Source: an uncultured Porphyromonas sp. (GTDB lineage Bacteria; Bacteroidota; Bacteroidia; Bacteroidales; Porphyromonadaceae). Taken from it: a DNA stretch of 64,000 bases. Location: assembly GCA_905372565.1 (NCBI GenBank), contig CAJPPK010000002.1, forward strand, positions 62,001-126,000, written 5' to 3'. Below the pieces are notes generated by a model. It was given only the letters and a program-made list of their open reading frames with translations, ran no database searches and was not told where the DNA came from. The translations under genes and the position numbers were made by a program. Shown one piece after another: positions 43,315 through 52,363 of the stretch (its first letter is position 1; each line of letters starts with the position of its first letter).

Positions 43315-44583
43315 ATGAATTTAACTATCTCAAGCATGGCAGAAGACAAGGAGCTTACTCCTCGACCAAACCAAGAAGCCTCTTCCTCTGAGGCTCGCCC
43401 TCGCACGTCCGTGCGGACACGCCGTGTCCCTGCTGCGTCTACCGATGGAGAGCACACCACTGCACAGCCACTAAGTACCCGACGCCGTCGTGTCTTCATC
43501 GTCTCAGAAGAAGACCAAGCGTCACGCCCTAGTCGCCCTTCATCACACGCTACACGGGTCGATAATCCTTCTTATGGGCAGTCTCCTTATCCCTCTTATC
43601 AGCGCCACTCACAGACTTCCCCTGAGCGCTCGAACTATGACGAACGCTATCAGAGCGAACGAGCAGACGGGCGCTATAGCTACAACTATAACCGCACCGA
43701 GCGACCACGACGTGGGGCAGACCCCAATGCTCCTGGAGCGACATATCCCGATGGGAAGCCTAAGCGTCCGATCAAGGGTGCTAAGAAGGGTAAGGGGAAG
43801 CCAAAGAAGTCAAAGGACTATCCTCTACCTGAGCCAGTCAAGTATGAAGAGGTCGTAGATCCAAGCCAGGATCTACGTCTGAACAAGTTCCTCGCTAACG
43901 CAGGAGTCTGCTCTCGTCGTGAAGCAGATGCTCTGATCGCAGCAGGCGAGGTGACGGTCAATGGAGTCGTTGTCACTGAGCTGGGCTCTCGTGTCACCCG
44001 CCTCGACGAAGTCGTCTATAAGGGACAGCGTGTATCCACTCAGAGCAAGGTGTATATCCTGCTCAATAAGCCGAAGAACTGTGTGACGACATCTGATGAC
44101 CCCGAGTGTCGCCGCACCGTGATGGACATGGTGAAGGGAGCTTGTGAAGAGCGTATCTATCCCGTAGGACGCCTTGACCGCAATACGACGGGAGTCATCC
44201 TCATCACCAACGATGGAGAGCTATCCAGCAAGCTCACGCACCCGTCCTTCATGAAGAAGAAGATCTATCATGTCTGGCTCGATAAGCCCGTAGCTATCGA
44301 AGATATGCAGCGTATCGCTGAGGGGATTGAGCTCGAGGATGGAGAGATCCATGCCGATGCGGTCAGCTATGTCAATGAGGAGGATCTGACCCAGGTCGGT
44401 ATCGAGATCCACTCCGGACGTAACCGTATCGTCCGCCGTATCTTTGAGCACCTAGGCTATCATGTCCACAAGCTAGATCGTGTGTACTTCGCTGGACTCA
44501 CGAAGAAGAATCTACCTCGTGGACGCTGGCGCTATCTCACCGAGCAGGAGGTGAATAACCTCCGCATGGGATCTTTTGAATAA
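43315..44583 (+). CDS. rluB: RluB/RsuA-type rRNA pseudouridine synthase with long disordered N-terminus
   Basis: Isomerises a uridine in rRNA. Of 422 residues, the first 170 or so are low-complexity, rich in Ser, Arg, Pro, Tyr and, near the end, Lys (AKKGKGKPKKSK). They are likely unstructured and RNA-binding. The S4 domain follows (LRLNKFLANAGVCSRREADALI, about 188-245). The catalytic domain has GRLDRNTTGVILITNDGEL with the active Asp and ends in IHSGRNRIVRRIFEHLGYHV. Two starts are possible, ATG at 43315 or at 43336 (MAEDKEL). The exact target position is not readable. asnS follows after 25 bases. Confidence 0.88.
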   Translation: MNLTISSMAEDKELTPRPNQEASSSEARPRTSVRTRRVPAASTDGEHTTAQPLSTRRRRVFIVSEEDQASRPSRPSSHATRVDNPSYGQSPYPSYQRHSQTSPERSNYDERYQSERADGRYSYNYNRTERPRRGADPNAPGATYPDGKPKRPIKGAKKGKGKPKKSKDYPLPEPVKYEEVVDPSQDLRLNKFLANAGVCSRREADALIAAGEVTVNGVVVTELGSRVTRLDEVVYKGQRVSTQSKVYILLNKPKNCVTTSDDPECRRTVMDMVKGACEERIYPVGRLDRNTTGVILITNDGELSSKLTHPSFMKKKIYHVWLDKPVAIEDMQRIAEGIELEDGEIHADAVSYVNEEDLTQVGIEIHSGRNRIVRRIFEHLGYHVHKLDRVYFAGLTKKNLPRGRWRYLTEQEVNNLRMGSFE

Positions 44584-44608
44584 CAGCTATATACCATAGA
44601 CTTATCCA

Positions 44609-46009
44609 ATGAAAAGAACAAGAATCATCGAGCTTCTCAAGCACGCTGACCTCGTAGGTCAGCAGGTCAATGTTAAGGGCTGGGTACGTACCCGACGTGG
44701 TAACAAGGCCATCAGCTTCATCGCACTGAATGATGGCTCGACGATACACAACCTCCAGATCGTCGTAGATCTAAATCTCTTCGATGCAGACCTGCTAGCT
44801 AAGATCACGACTGGGGCAAGTCTCAGCGTCATCGGCGAGCTTGTCGCTTCGCAGGGACAAGGACAGTCGGTCGAGATTCAGGCTTCTCAGATCGAAGTCC
44901 TCGGCACGGCTGATCCAGCTACCTATCCCCTACAGAAGAAGGGACATTCGCTAGAGTTCCTGCGTGAGATCGCACACCTACGCCCTCGTACGAATACGTT
45001 TGGAGCGATCTATCGCATGCGTCACCATATGTCGATGGCTATCCATACCTTCTTCCACGAGCGAGGCTTCTTCTATGTCCATACACCGCTCATTACGGCA
45101 AGTGATGCAGAGGGAGCAGGACAGATGTTCCAGGTGACGACACTGGACCTCGATAACCTTCCTCGTACCGAAGATGGAGCGATTGACTATAAGGAGGATT
45201 TCTTTGCCCGCCACACGTCCCTGACCGTATCTGGCCAGCTGGAGGGAGAGCTTGCAGCGATGGCCCTTGGAGGTATCTATACCTTCGGACCAACCTTCCG
45301 TGCAGAGAACTCAAATACCCCTCGTCACCTAGCCGAGTTCTGGATGATCGAGCCTGAGGTTGCGTTCCTAGAGATCCAGGAGAACATGGATCTCGCGGAG
45401 GAATTTATCAAGTATTGTGTCCAGTGGGCTCTCAATCACTGCATGGATGACTTGACCTTCCTCGCAGAGCACTTTGACAAGGAGCTCATTGAGCGTCTTC
45501 GTTTTGTTCTCGCTCAGTCCTTCAAGCGCATGACCTATACCGAGGGTATCGAGATCCTAGAGGAAGCTGTACGTAACGGACATAAGTTTGAGTTCCCCGT
45601 ATTCTGGGGAGCAGACCTCGCCAGCGAACATGAACGCTACTTGGTAGAGGAGCACTTCAAGCGTCCTGTCATCGTCACAGACTATCCTAAGGAGATCAAG
45701 AGCTTCTACATGAAGCTCAATGATGACGGGAAGACGGTGCGTGGTATGGATGTCCTCTTCCCCAAGATCGGAGAGATCATCGGTGGATCCGAACGTGAAG
45801 CAGACTACGATAAGCTCCTCCAGCGTGCTAACGAGGTAGGAGTTCCCGAGAAGGATATTTGGTGGTACCTCGATACACGTCGTTATGGTACGGCACCTCA
45901 CTCAGGATTTGGACTGGGCTTTGAGCGTCTGATGCTCTTCGTTACTGGTATGGCAAACATACGTGATGTGATCCCCTTCCCTCGTACTCCTCGTAATGCA
46001 GAGTTCTAG
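44609..46009 (+). CDS. asnS: Asparaginyl-tRNA synthetase
   Basis: Class IIb synthetase, 466 residues. N-terminal OB-fold anticodon domain ([25 protein letters not shown], about 18-105). Class II motif 1 near 135-160, motif 2 [25 protein letters not shown] near 220, and motif 3 [32 protein letters not shown] at the end. The residues before motif 2 and the [12 protein letters not shown] ending are of the AsnRS type, not AspRS. It follows the pseudouridine synthase and is closed by a strong terminator. Confidence 0.96.
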   Translation: MKRTRIIELLKHADLVGQQVNVKGWVRTRRGNKAISFIALNDGSTIHNLQIVVDLNLFDADLLAKITTGASLSVIGELVASQGQGQSVEIQASQIEVLGTADPATYPLQKKGHSLEFLREIAHLRPRTNTFGAIYRMRHHMSMAIHTFFHERGFFYVHTPLITASDAEGAGQMFQVTTLDLDNLPRTEDGAIDYKEDFFARHTSLTVSGQLEGELAAMALGGIYTFGPTFRAENSNTPRHLAEFWMIEPEVAFLEIQENMDLAEEFIKYCVQWALNHCMDDLTFLAEHFDKELIERLRFVLAQSFKRMTYTEGIEILEEAVRNGHKFEFPVFWGADLASEHERYLVEEHFKRPVIVTDYPKEIKSFYMKLNDDGKTVRGMDVLFPKIGEIIGGSEREADYDKLLQRANEVGVPEKDIWWYLDTRRYGTAPHSGFGLGFERLMLFVTGMANIRDVIPFPRTPRNAEF

Positions 46010-46043
46010 CCAGATCATGTAGGCTGTTCTCAAGACAAGCAGA

Positions 46044-46100
46044 AGGATCCCCCTCTCTTCCCATGTGCCTACAGTAGGCTAGGGAAGGGAGGGGGATCCT
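46044..46100 (+). terminator. Intrinsic terminator after asnS
   Basis: 19-bp stem AGGATCCCCCTCTCTTCCC with GGGAAGGGAGGGGGATCCT (one G-T wobble), an inner CCTA/TAGG helix, followed by CTTTCT. Confidence 0.88.
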
Positions 46101-46186
46101 CTTTCTGAACAATTCTCATCGCTCTACTGTTAGATAGACATGAATCCTAGCACAATGTCGTCGCTAGCAGGAAACTTATACTTAGA

Positions 46187-46711
46187 ATGAAGGTTCTCGT
46201 TATCTATTCCCACACCTATCAGGAGCAGAGCACTGCCGGGAAGGCTATCCTTGAGGTTTTCAAGAAAGCTCCAGGCTTCACAGTACGCTATCTAGAAGAG
46301 CTCTATCCTGACCTTAATAAGATCGATGTAGCAGCCGAACAGCAGGCTCTTGTGGAAGCAGATGTCATCGTCTTCCAGTACCCCATTTTCTGGTTCAATA
46401 TGCCAGCAGCTCTTAAGTGCTATATGGATAAAGTCTTCCAGTATGGCTTTGCCTATGGCACGGGCGGAGATAAGCTTAAGGGGAAGAAGTTCATCCATTC
46501 CTTCACCACAGGCTCGGGTGCTGAGACCTACGAGGGTACAGAGTTCGGTTCGGCTCTTGTCGCTCCACTTAAGTGTTCCGCAGCTTATACTCAAATGGAC
46601 TACGTCAAGGCAGCTCCTCTGTATGGTCAGCTTGCTCTGACGAATCCTAATGTAGCAGAAGAAGCTCGCCAGCATGCTGAAAAGCTAGTTGCTTTTATCC
46701 AAGGTCTCTAG
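46187..46711 (+). CDS. Flavodoxin-fold NAD(P)H oxidoreductase (quinone reductase family)
   Basis: 174 residues. Opens with VLVIYSHTYQEQSTAGKAIL, the FMN/FAD-phosphate loop of the NQO/KefF/MdaB family. It continues with VIVFQYPIFWFNMPAALKCYMDKVFQYGFAYG, the family hallmark that contacts the isoalloxazine ring. FTTGSGAETYEG completes the flavin site. Probably reduces quinones or similar compounds by two electrons in the cytoplasm; no KefC partner is adjacent. It has its own terminator and stands alone. Confidence 0.88.
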   Translation: MKVLVIYSHTYQEQSTAGKAILEVFKKAPGFTVRYLEELYPDLNKIDVAAEQQALVEADVIVFQYPIFWFNMPAALKCYMDKVFQYGFAYGTGGDKLKGKKFIHSFTTGSGAETYEGTEFGSALVAPLKCSAAYTQMDYVKAAPLYGQLALTNPNVAEEARQHAEKLVAFIQGL

Positions 46712-46730
46712 TCGAGTAAGTTCTTAACAA

Positions 46731-46773
46731 AGCATAGCGCCTCGTCCACGAGAAGTGGGCGAGGCGCTATGCT
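46731..46773 (+). terminator. Intrinsic terminator after flavodoxin-fold oxidoreductase
   Basis: Perfect 14-bp stem AGCATAGCGCCTCG / CGAGGCGCTATGCT, with additional CCAC/GTGG pairing inside, followed by TTATG. It lies between convergent genes. Confidence 0.88.
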
Positions 46774-46843
46774 TTATGTGTTCAGTCACAGAGTTTCAAG
46801 GGACTCTCTAGCTGAGGTGCAGAGTGAGCGAGGATGGGTCGGT

Positions 46844-48523
46844 CTATTTATAAAGGTAGCGACGGATGCTTTGCTTCGGAGTCTTCTCAAAGGGCTCTAA
46901 GCGGAGCTCAAAGCGCTGTATCTTCTCGTAGCTACCGACTTGCTCATTGAGTGAAGCTCGCTGATCTTGGATGATCTGCCAGCCTTGTTCAAGGGTTAGC
47001 CCTTCCTCTTTGATGAGTTGTGTGTTGGGTACGATTAAGGCTTCTAGTCGTCCCTCACGCATCAGGACTAGGCTCTCTTGGACAAAGCGAAGCATACCGA
47101 TCTTAGCTTCGATCTCTTCGGGGTAGATATTTTGTCCATTACCACCGAGGAGCATTGCCTTGGAGCGACCTCTGATATAGAGGAAGTGATCGCTATCCAT
47201 TGTCCCGAGATCCCCCGTGCGTAGCCACCCATCTTCGGTGAAGAGAGCTGCTGTCTGCTCTGGATTCTTATAGTAACCCATACATACATTCTCTCCCCTT
47301 ACTTGGATTTCACCGATGGTGGCTTCACCATGTGCTCGCTGCGTCTCTTCGTCTAGTGGAGCAATGCGTGCTTCCATATAAGGATGAAGCACCTGACCAC
47401 AGGAGCGAAGACGCCAGTCCTTGGCATCAACGTAAGAGATCAGGGGAGCACACTCCGTCATACCATAGCCTACCGTGATAGGGAAGCCGATTCGCTTGAG
47501 GAACTCTCCAACTTCTGGGTTAAGTGCTGCTCCACCTACGATCACTTGGCGGAAAGCTCCACCCATGCCCTCTGTGAGCTGTTCTCTAATCTTGCGGTAG
47601 ACGATGTTACGCACGATCGGTAGCGCGAGCATAAGTCTTACCTTTCGGCTCTTAAGGACAGGCTGTAGTACGTTCTGATAGATCTTCTCGAGAACTAGGG
47701 GAACAGAGATAACCACAGTAGGACGTACCTTACGGAAGGCTGCTCCCAAGATCTTAGGTGAGGGTACCTTGCCTAGGACAACGACATGCGTACCGGAGAC
47801 TAGAGCTAGGAAGAGATTGATCATACAGCTATAGACGTGCGCCATCGGTAGGAAGCAAAGCAAAGTCTCCCCTGCCCGAATAATGTTGCGCTCCAGACAG
47901 AAGACGAGATTCCCTGCGAAGTTATTGGCAGAGAGCATAACCCCTTTACTGAAACCGGTAGTCCCCGAGGTATAGTTGAGGACGATCATTTCCTCGTTTG
48001 GCGTGTGATAGTAGTTGATATCATCGGGCGTAAAGCCTTGAGGATACTTCTCTAGGAAGGCGGCTCGTGTAGCTTGTAGCTCTGCTTCCACTGTTTCGCA
48101 CCCAGCTTTAGCATACAGAATATGGGATGTCTGTACCTCAAGTACTGTAGCAATGAATGGCAGACCCTCAGGAGTCATAGCCTCCCATAGATTTGAGTTG
48201 ATAGCTAGCAGTTTCGCTTCAGAGTGCGTAATGATCTGCATGGCATCTTGAGGTGGGAAGTCTTGCAGTACTGGGACGATCACACAGCCATAGGTGATGA
48301 CAGCTACGAAGAAGATCGCCCACTCAGCAGAGTCTTTAGCCATGAGAGCGACCTTATCTCCGTGCTGGAGACCTTGGGAGACAAAGAAGTCGTGCCAGCG
48401 TGCTACCTCTGTAGCTACCTGACCATAGGTATAGCTCTCTCCTTCGTAATTACTCAGAGCGGTGCTGCTCCAGTGCTTCTTGAAGCTATCTTCAAATAGA
48501 GAGATTAAGTTCTTAGCTATCAT
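46844..48523 (-). CDS. fadD: Long-chain fatty acid-CoA ligase (AMP-forming synthetase)
   Basis: Activates fatty acids through an acyl-adenylate to acyl-CoA. The 559 residues carry the ANL superfamily motifs: P-loop LNYTSGTTGFSKGVMLS near 180, VGYGMTECAPLISY near 345 (A5), and WLRTGDLGTMDSDHFLYIRGR near 430 (A7/A8). The C-terminal subdomain has the lysine region (EKTPKQSIRRYLYK). It is a little shorter than eukaryotic long-chain enzymes but normal for Bacteroidetes. The acyl length preference is not readable. It is monocistronic. Confidence 0.88.
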   Translation of the reverse strand: MIAKNLISLFEDSFKKHWSSTALSNYEGESYTYGQVATEVARWHDFFVSQGLQHGDKVALMAKDSAEWAIFFVAVITYGCVIVPVLQDFPPQDAMQIITHSEAKLLAINSNLWEAMTPEGLPFIATVLEVQTSHILYAKAGCETVEAELQATRAAFLEKYPQGFTPDDINYYHTPNEEMIVLNYTSGTTGFSKGVMLSANNFAGNLVFCLERNIIRAGETLLCFLPMAHVYSCMINLFLALVSGTHVVVLGKVPSPKILGAAFRKVRPTVVISVPLVLEKIYQNVLQPVLKSRKVRLMLALPIVRNIVYRKIREQLTEGMGGAFRQVIVGGAALNPEVGEFLKRIGFPITVGYGMTECAPLISYVDAKDWRLRSCGQVLHPYMEARIAPLDEETQRAHGEATIGEIQVRGENVCMGYYKNPEQTAALFTEDGWLRTGDLGTMDSDHFLYIRGRSKAMLLGGNGQNIYPEEIEAKIGMLRFVQESLVLMREGRLEALIVPNTQLIKEEGLTLEQGWQIIQDQRASLNEQVGSYEKIQRFELRLEPFEKTPKQSIRRYLYK

Positions 48524-48584
48524 TTGCTCTAAACGGAATTGTCGATTGTGTTGGAGAGTATCAGACGAATACCAAAACCGTAAG

Positions 48585-48592
48585 CAAAGATA
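48585..48592 (-). promoter_or_regulatory. Candidate -7 element for acyl-CoA ligase
   Basis: CAAAGATA reads TATCTTTG on the minus strand, 61 bases upstream of the start codon. Confidence 0.5.
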
Positions 48593-48659
48593 GCAGTTTC
48601 TTTCTTTCCTTGCACACTTATGATATAATTGAGCAGTCTTGGCTACCTAGAAGTAGTGA

Positions 48660-48704
48660 ATATAGATAGGGGGACAGGATTAGATCCTGTCCCCCTATCT
48701 ATAT
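48660..48704 (-). terminator. Very strong hairpin after DUF3078 gene
   Basis: Perfect 21-bp stem with a 3-base loop (48681-48683). The arms are 48660-48680 and 48684-48704 and include GGGGGACAGGAT / ATCCTGTCCCCC. It starts 23 bases past the minus-strand DUF3078 stop codon and separates it from the acyl-CoA ligase gene. The T-run is poor. Confidence 0.75.
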
Positions 48705-48727
48705 AAAGGTGAGTTCTGCTAGAGGTA

Positions 48728-50182
48728 CTAGAGACGATAGCTGAAGCCAAAGCTTAAGAGTTCGTTATACTGTAGGTGCTTGTTCCATCCAGATGCCGGG
48801 CCTACTGCATCGTCATAGCGTAGGTTGAGATTGAAGCGGGTCGAGAAGTAGCGGGTCAATGCCATATCCAGCGTATTCTCCCATTCTGCTTCGATACTCT
48901 CATAGGACGTATTGAAGTAAACGCGTGATGTCCAAGTCAGGTTAAGATTCACCTTCCACTGCCAATTAGCTCGGACTGTCGAACCAATGCGCTGATACCA
49001 GAGCTTGTCTGGTGCAAGTCCATGGCGGGCGAGGTCGATGGACGCATGGCTGGTAGCACGATAGGTGTAGGACAGAGGTGCGACGTTCACGGAGAAAGTG
49101 AAGGCTCGCCCATAGACTCTCTGTGACTTCATCGCATAATCGAACTTCATCCCAAGCCCCAGATTGATCGTGTAGGGAGCGAAGAGGTCTGACTGTAGGC
49201 TTGTCTTATTCTCACGGTAGCTCTTGAAGAGCTGGGTGCGAAGCTCGGCATCGAGTGTATAATAGACCTTATTCCAGGCTTTCAAACCGTAGTTTGAGCG
49301 TATGAGGAAGAGGTCATCTGCTATACGATAGCGATGGAGACTATCTCGGTCAGCGTTGTAGACGCTTAGGCGACTCTCGATCTCATTATTCCATAGCACA
49401 CGCTCCGTGACGTATTGCAGCCCGAAGTAATTGCGCATATAGACATTGAGGTTAGATGCTCCTCCCTTGTACCAGTTATCTGACACCTTATTCTGTGAGA
49501 ACTGTATCGCACTCTCTAGCGAAGGAATCCAATGCCGTTGCTTAAGTAGGCTGGAGTATTCGTGTTCGGCAGGGAGAGCAATGTGCCGTAGCTTGGTCTC
49601 GCGCGTATACTGCTCGAGGGCACGTTCGATAGCTCCTCCTGTTGGCAGAGCTAGAGCGAGCGTCTGCGGTCGCTGTGGTGATAGTGAGCGGTGAGGTAGC
49701 ACTCCTAGAGACGAGGCCAGCTGATAGGATGTGCCATAGTTAGCTAAGTTCGGAGCGATATCTGCCGAAGGAGCTAGCTGCGCCGTACTATCCCACGGCA
49801 GAGAGCTGGGGGTGAGCTCCAGTACCTCTGGGATATGGATACGTAGACGCGACTCTCGGAGCTGGTAACCTCTTCGTTTATGCCCAGAGAGCAATGAGGG
49901 TAAGAGCTGTGAGCCCAAGGTGCGACTATAATCCTTGCCTCCTGAGCGGTAGTAATCTAATAGCTGTGCCGAGAGCGAGGGAGCCTCCTCTAGAGCAGAG
50001 ATTAGCGAAGGCGTCATCAGAGGAGTAGGGACAAAGAAATCTAACTGCCCACTCTTGGTCAGACTATCTAGGGTAGGGAGGGAGCGTATAAAGGCATCTT
50101 TGGCAGAAGTCTCTTGTGCCCCGAGGGCTAGAGATATACTGCTCGTGATGAGGAAGGAGAGTACAATTCTTCGGATAGGCAT
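48728..50182 (-). CDS. DUF3078 outer-membrane beta-barrel protein
   Basis: From the ATG at 50182 it has 484 residues: a signal peptide (RRIVLSFLITSSISLALGAQ, cleavage near 22), a Pro/Leu/Ser-rich region without clear fold to about 230, then a beta-barrel. The barrel opens with the DUF3078 signature (QFSQNKVSDNWYKGGASNLN) and consists of regular amphipathic strands to the C-terminus (LLSFGFSYRL). An upstream ATG at 50215 is rejected, because it would lie at or before the expected transcription start, and because the signal peptide fits the inner one. Function of the family unknown; outer-membrane placement is inferred. Confidence 0.82.
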   Translation of the reverse strand: MPIRRIVLSFLITSSISLALGAQETSAKDAFIRSLPTLDSLTKSGQLDFFVPTPLMTPSLISALEEAPSLSAQLLDYYRSGGKDYSRTLGSQLLPSLLSGHKRRGYQLRESRLRIHIPEVLELTPSSLPWDSTAQLAPSADIAPNLANYGTSYQLASSLGVLPHRSLSPQRPQTLALALPTGGAIERALEQYTRETKLRHIALPAEHEYSSLLKQRHWIPSLESAIQFSQNKVSDNWYKGGASNLNVYMRNYFGLQYVTERVLWNNEIESRLSVYNADRDSLHRYRIADDLFLIRSNYGLKAWNKVYYTLDAELRTQLFKSYRENKTSLQSDLFAPYTINLGLGMKFDYAMKSQRVYGRAFTFSVNVAPLSYTYRATSHASIDLARHGLAPDKLWYQRIGSTVRANWQWKVNLNLTWTSRVYFNTSYESIEAEWENTLDMALTRYFSTRFNLNLRYDDAVGPASGWNKHLQYNELLSFGFSYRL

Positions 50183-50216
50183 AATTCGATAAAGCAAGAG
50201 GGTAGCTAACCACACG

Positions 50217-50224
50217 CAAAGGTA
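50217..50224 (-). promoter_or_regulatory. Candidate -7 element for DUF3078 gene
   Basis: CAAAGGTA reads TACCTTTG on the minus strand, 34 bases upstream of the chosen start codon. Confidence 0.5.
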
Positions 50225-50375
50225 CGATAAGCCCCGCTAACCACAAGTCTTTCTGACCATCCATCCTATTCTGATCATCTAGCTCGAGGTATAGCTACTT
50301 CACGTTGCTGTCCCTTGTTAAGACTTTCGTAACTTAGCATCCGAAGCCCTTAGGGCTACGATTTATTCTTTATAT

Positions 50376-50825
50376 ATGTATTCCACCATGAGTAACCGTC
50401 CTTTTTACCCTGAGTATTTGACTAGAAGTATCAACTTTTGCTTCCACGCTGACTGTCCGCTAGGCAAGACTTGTCTCCGAAGAATAGCCTTCGAGGTCTC
50501 TCCATCCTTTATAGCTAGCTCTTTCCTTGATCCACGTTTGCCGATAGGGAAGGCTTGCGAGCACTATCTAAGCGATGAGCTTATCCGCTACGCTCGTGGC
50601 TTCTCTCGGGGAGCAAGTCTGCTCTCTCGTCGTGATCTCCCTCGCTTTCGAGAGCGCATACGTCAGGAGTTCCATCTCTGTCGAGCGAACTACTATAATC
50701 TTTACAGCGGTCGAAAGATAATTACCCCCATACAGCAGGCGATGATAAGAGCGATCTTTGCCGAGTATGGTGTAGAGAGTGAAGATCCCTTCGATAGCTA
50801 TGAGGAGGGCTATCTACTAGACTAA
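50376..50825 (+). CDS. Small uncharacterised protein, DUF6078-like
   Basis: 149 residues, no signal peptide or membrane segment. The N-terminus carries a cysteine cluster (FCFHADCPLGKTCLRRIA, three Cys within 12 residues) and a further Cys in GKACEHYL near 64, enough for a metal or Fe-S site. The C-terminal half (about 85-149) is Arg-rich and helical (RRDLPRFRERIRQEF, then ITPIQQAMIRAIFAEYGV), which could be a DNA- or RNA-binding surface. It resembles the DUF6078 proteins of Bacteroidales; no function is known. A second ATG at 50388 is an alternative start. It is monocistronic between divergent and convergent neighbours. Confidence 0.65.
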   Translation: MYSTMSNRPFYPEYLTRSINFCFHADCPLGKTCLRRIAFEVSPSFIASSFLDPRLPIGKACEHYLSDELIRYARGFSRGASLLSRRDLPRFRERIRQEFHLCRANYYNLYSGRKIITPIQQAMIRAIFAEYGVESEDPFDSYEEGYLLD

Positions 50826-50853
50826 GTCACCGGGGGCGAGGAGCTATATCTCA

Positions 50854-50941
50854 GTTTACCTTAGGGAAAACTCTCGTTCACCTCTAGGTAAACTTCGGTT
50901 CACGCTTAGGTGAACTAGCTCTACGCTTAGAGTTAAGCATA
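50854..50941. repeat. Intergenic 22-bp tandem array 8 (four units, GTTCACCTnnAGGTGAA type)
   Basis: Units start at 50854, 50876, 50898 and 50920, exactly 22 bases apart. The second and third are imperfect palindromes of the form GTTCAC(C/G)...TAGGT(A/G)AAC; the first is GTTTACCTTAGGGAAAAC and the fourth is weak. It lies between convergent DUF6078-like and TlpA-like genes, in a 318-base gap with no other gene. Confidence 0.75.
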
Positions 50942-51079
50942 GAGAACGTTTAGCCTTCCTATAGGAAAGGAGAAAGAATGCGAAAGGGAACTTAGCCTCT
51001 TGTTCTCCACTTGCCTTAAGTCAAGGGACAGAATGGTGCTTTCGAGATACACCAATCTCCCTGTCACGAGAAAGTAACA

Positions 51080-51114
51080 CGGGCAACACCTAGCCCGATG
51101 CTAGATGTCGCCCG
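51080..51114 (-). terminator. Probable terminator after TlpA-like gene
   Basis: Imperfect 15-bp stem with two symmetrical mismatches (CGGGC-ACA-CTAGC type arms, loop CCGAT). On the minus strand it is followed by TGTTACTTTC. It ends 30 bases past the stop codon. Confidence 0.55.
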
Positions 51115-51143
51115 CAGGATAGTGTTAAGCCTAAAGTGGCAGA

Positions 51144-52304
51144 CTAGAGCTTACCGTCCGTCGTCTTTAGGATGCTGTCGAGGAGTTGGTCGATAGCTTC
51201 ACCACGCAGGTCACGCTGGATGATCTTCCCCGTAGGGTCGAAGAGCATGACTTGGGGAATCCCTGAGATACCATAGAGCTCGGTAGGCTCATTCTTATTC
51301 AAGATTTGTGGCCAAGTAACCTGAAGGTCCTTGATTGCTTGGAGGTGGTCGGCCATTTCATCCCATACGACTGCGCCGAGGATAACGAGCCCCTTGCTCG
51401 TGTAGGTGTCACGTACCTTCTTCAGGTGAGTGATCTCACGACGGCATGGACCACACCAAGATGCCCAGAAGTCGACGAGTACATAGTGTCCCTTACCTAC
51501 GTAGTCACTCAGACGAACGGGCTTGTTCTCGCTATCAACGCCAGCAAAGTCGGTAAACATAGCTCCAGCCTTGGTAGCATCCTGGCGACGCAGAAGCTCG
51601 ATGATCTTAGTGATCGAAGGAGCCGTACGTAGCTTCTCTCCGACCTGAGTGAGGTAATTCTCTGCTGAAGACAGCGTCACATCCTCCATGGATAGTAGAT
51701 CTTGGAGAGCTTGGAGACCGATGGCATCGTTGGGATGAGCCTGCAGAGCTTCCTTGGCAATGACGGATAGCTTGCTAGAAACATCCTGAAGAATGGCTTC
51801 CTGCTGAGCCTTCTTCTGCTCGCTACTTAGTGACTTATCGGAGCGAATAGCCTGGATCTTCTCACGGACGCCCTCTGTTGCCTGGGTGACTTTCCCCATC
51901 ATCTGAGCGTAGGCATCATTGAGTGGAGTTCCTTTCCCAGCTACAGCTGTGAGATCGGCTAGGATAGTCCCCTCTTCAGCTACGAAGGGGAGGGCATAAG
52001 CACGAGGGATCGCAAGGACTGTAGAGAGTGCTTCGCCAGCCACAGGACGCTCTATGTAGAACTTTCCGCTTTGGATGAGCGCACTGTCGACCTTCTGTCC
52101 ATCGGCATAGAGGAAGACCCACTTCCCATTGGCATCAGCAGGTGCTGTCCCTTGGAGGAGATAGTTACCAGACTTAGGCTGACGAGTAGGGGATGAGACC
52201 ATTGTCCGCTTCTTTGCTTGCTGCTTGCGTTGTGCTTGGCTAGGCAAGCTGACGAAGCTCGCTAGGGCAAGCATTCCTAGCGAGAGGGATAGGATCTTTT
52301 TCAT
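51144..52304 (-). CDS. TlpA-like thiol:disulfide protein with DUF4369-type N-terminus
   Basis: 386 residues. Signal peptide (LSLSLGMLALASFVSLPSQA). The N-terminal DUF4369-like domain (about 45-140: YLLQGTAPADANGKWVFLYADGQKVDSALI) is common in Bacteroidetes envelope thioredoxins. A helical linker follows (about 140-245), then a thioredoxin domain with an intact redox motif (LVDFWASWCGPCRREITHLK) and the cis-Pro loop GISGIPQVMLFDP. It probably reduces or isomerises disulfides in the periplasm. Stands alone on the minus strand with a hairpin after it. Confidence 0.88.
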   Translation of the reverse strand: MKKILSLSLGMLALASFVSLPSQAQRKQQAKKRTMVSSPTRQPKSGNYLLQGTAPADANGKWVFLYADGQKVDSALIQSGKFYIERPVAGEALSTVLAIPRAYALPFVAEEGTILADLTAVAGKGTPLNDAYAQMMGKVTQATEGVREKIQAIRSDKSLSSEQKKAQQEAILQDVSSKLSVIAKEALQAHPNDAIGLQALQDLLSMEDVTLSSAENYLTQVGEKLRTAPSITKIIELLRRQDATKAGAMFTDFAGVDSENKPVRLSDYVGKGHYVLVDFWASWCGPCRREITHLKKVRDTYTSKGLVILGAVVWDEMADHLQAIKDLQVTWPQILNKNEPTELYGISGIPQVMLFDPTGKIIQRDLRGEAIDQLLDSILKTTDGKL

Positions 52305-52363
52305 ATATGCTACGTTGTTCGGGTTTGAAAGACTTAGCTAAGTTAATGATTATCTAAGCAAGA

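Noticed and set aside
43218..43499. Minus-strand frame of 93 codons opposite the pseudouridine synthase N-terminus
   Set aside because: It is the shadow of a low-complexity, Arg/Ser-rich coding region and has no protein-like features.
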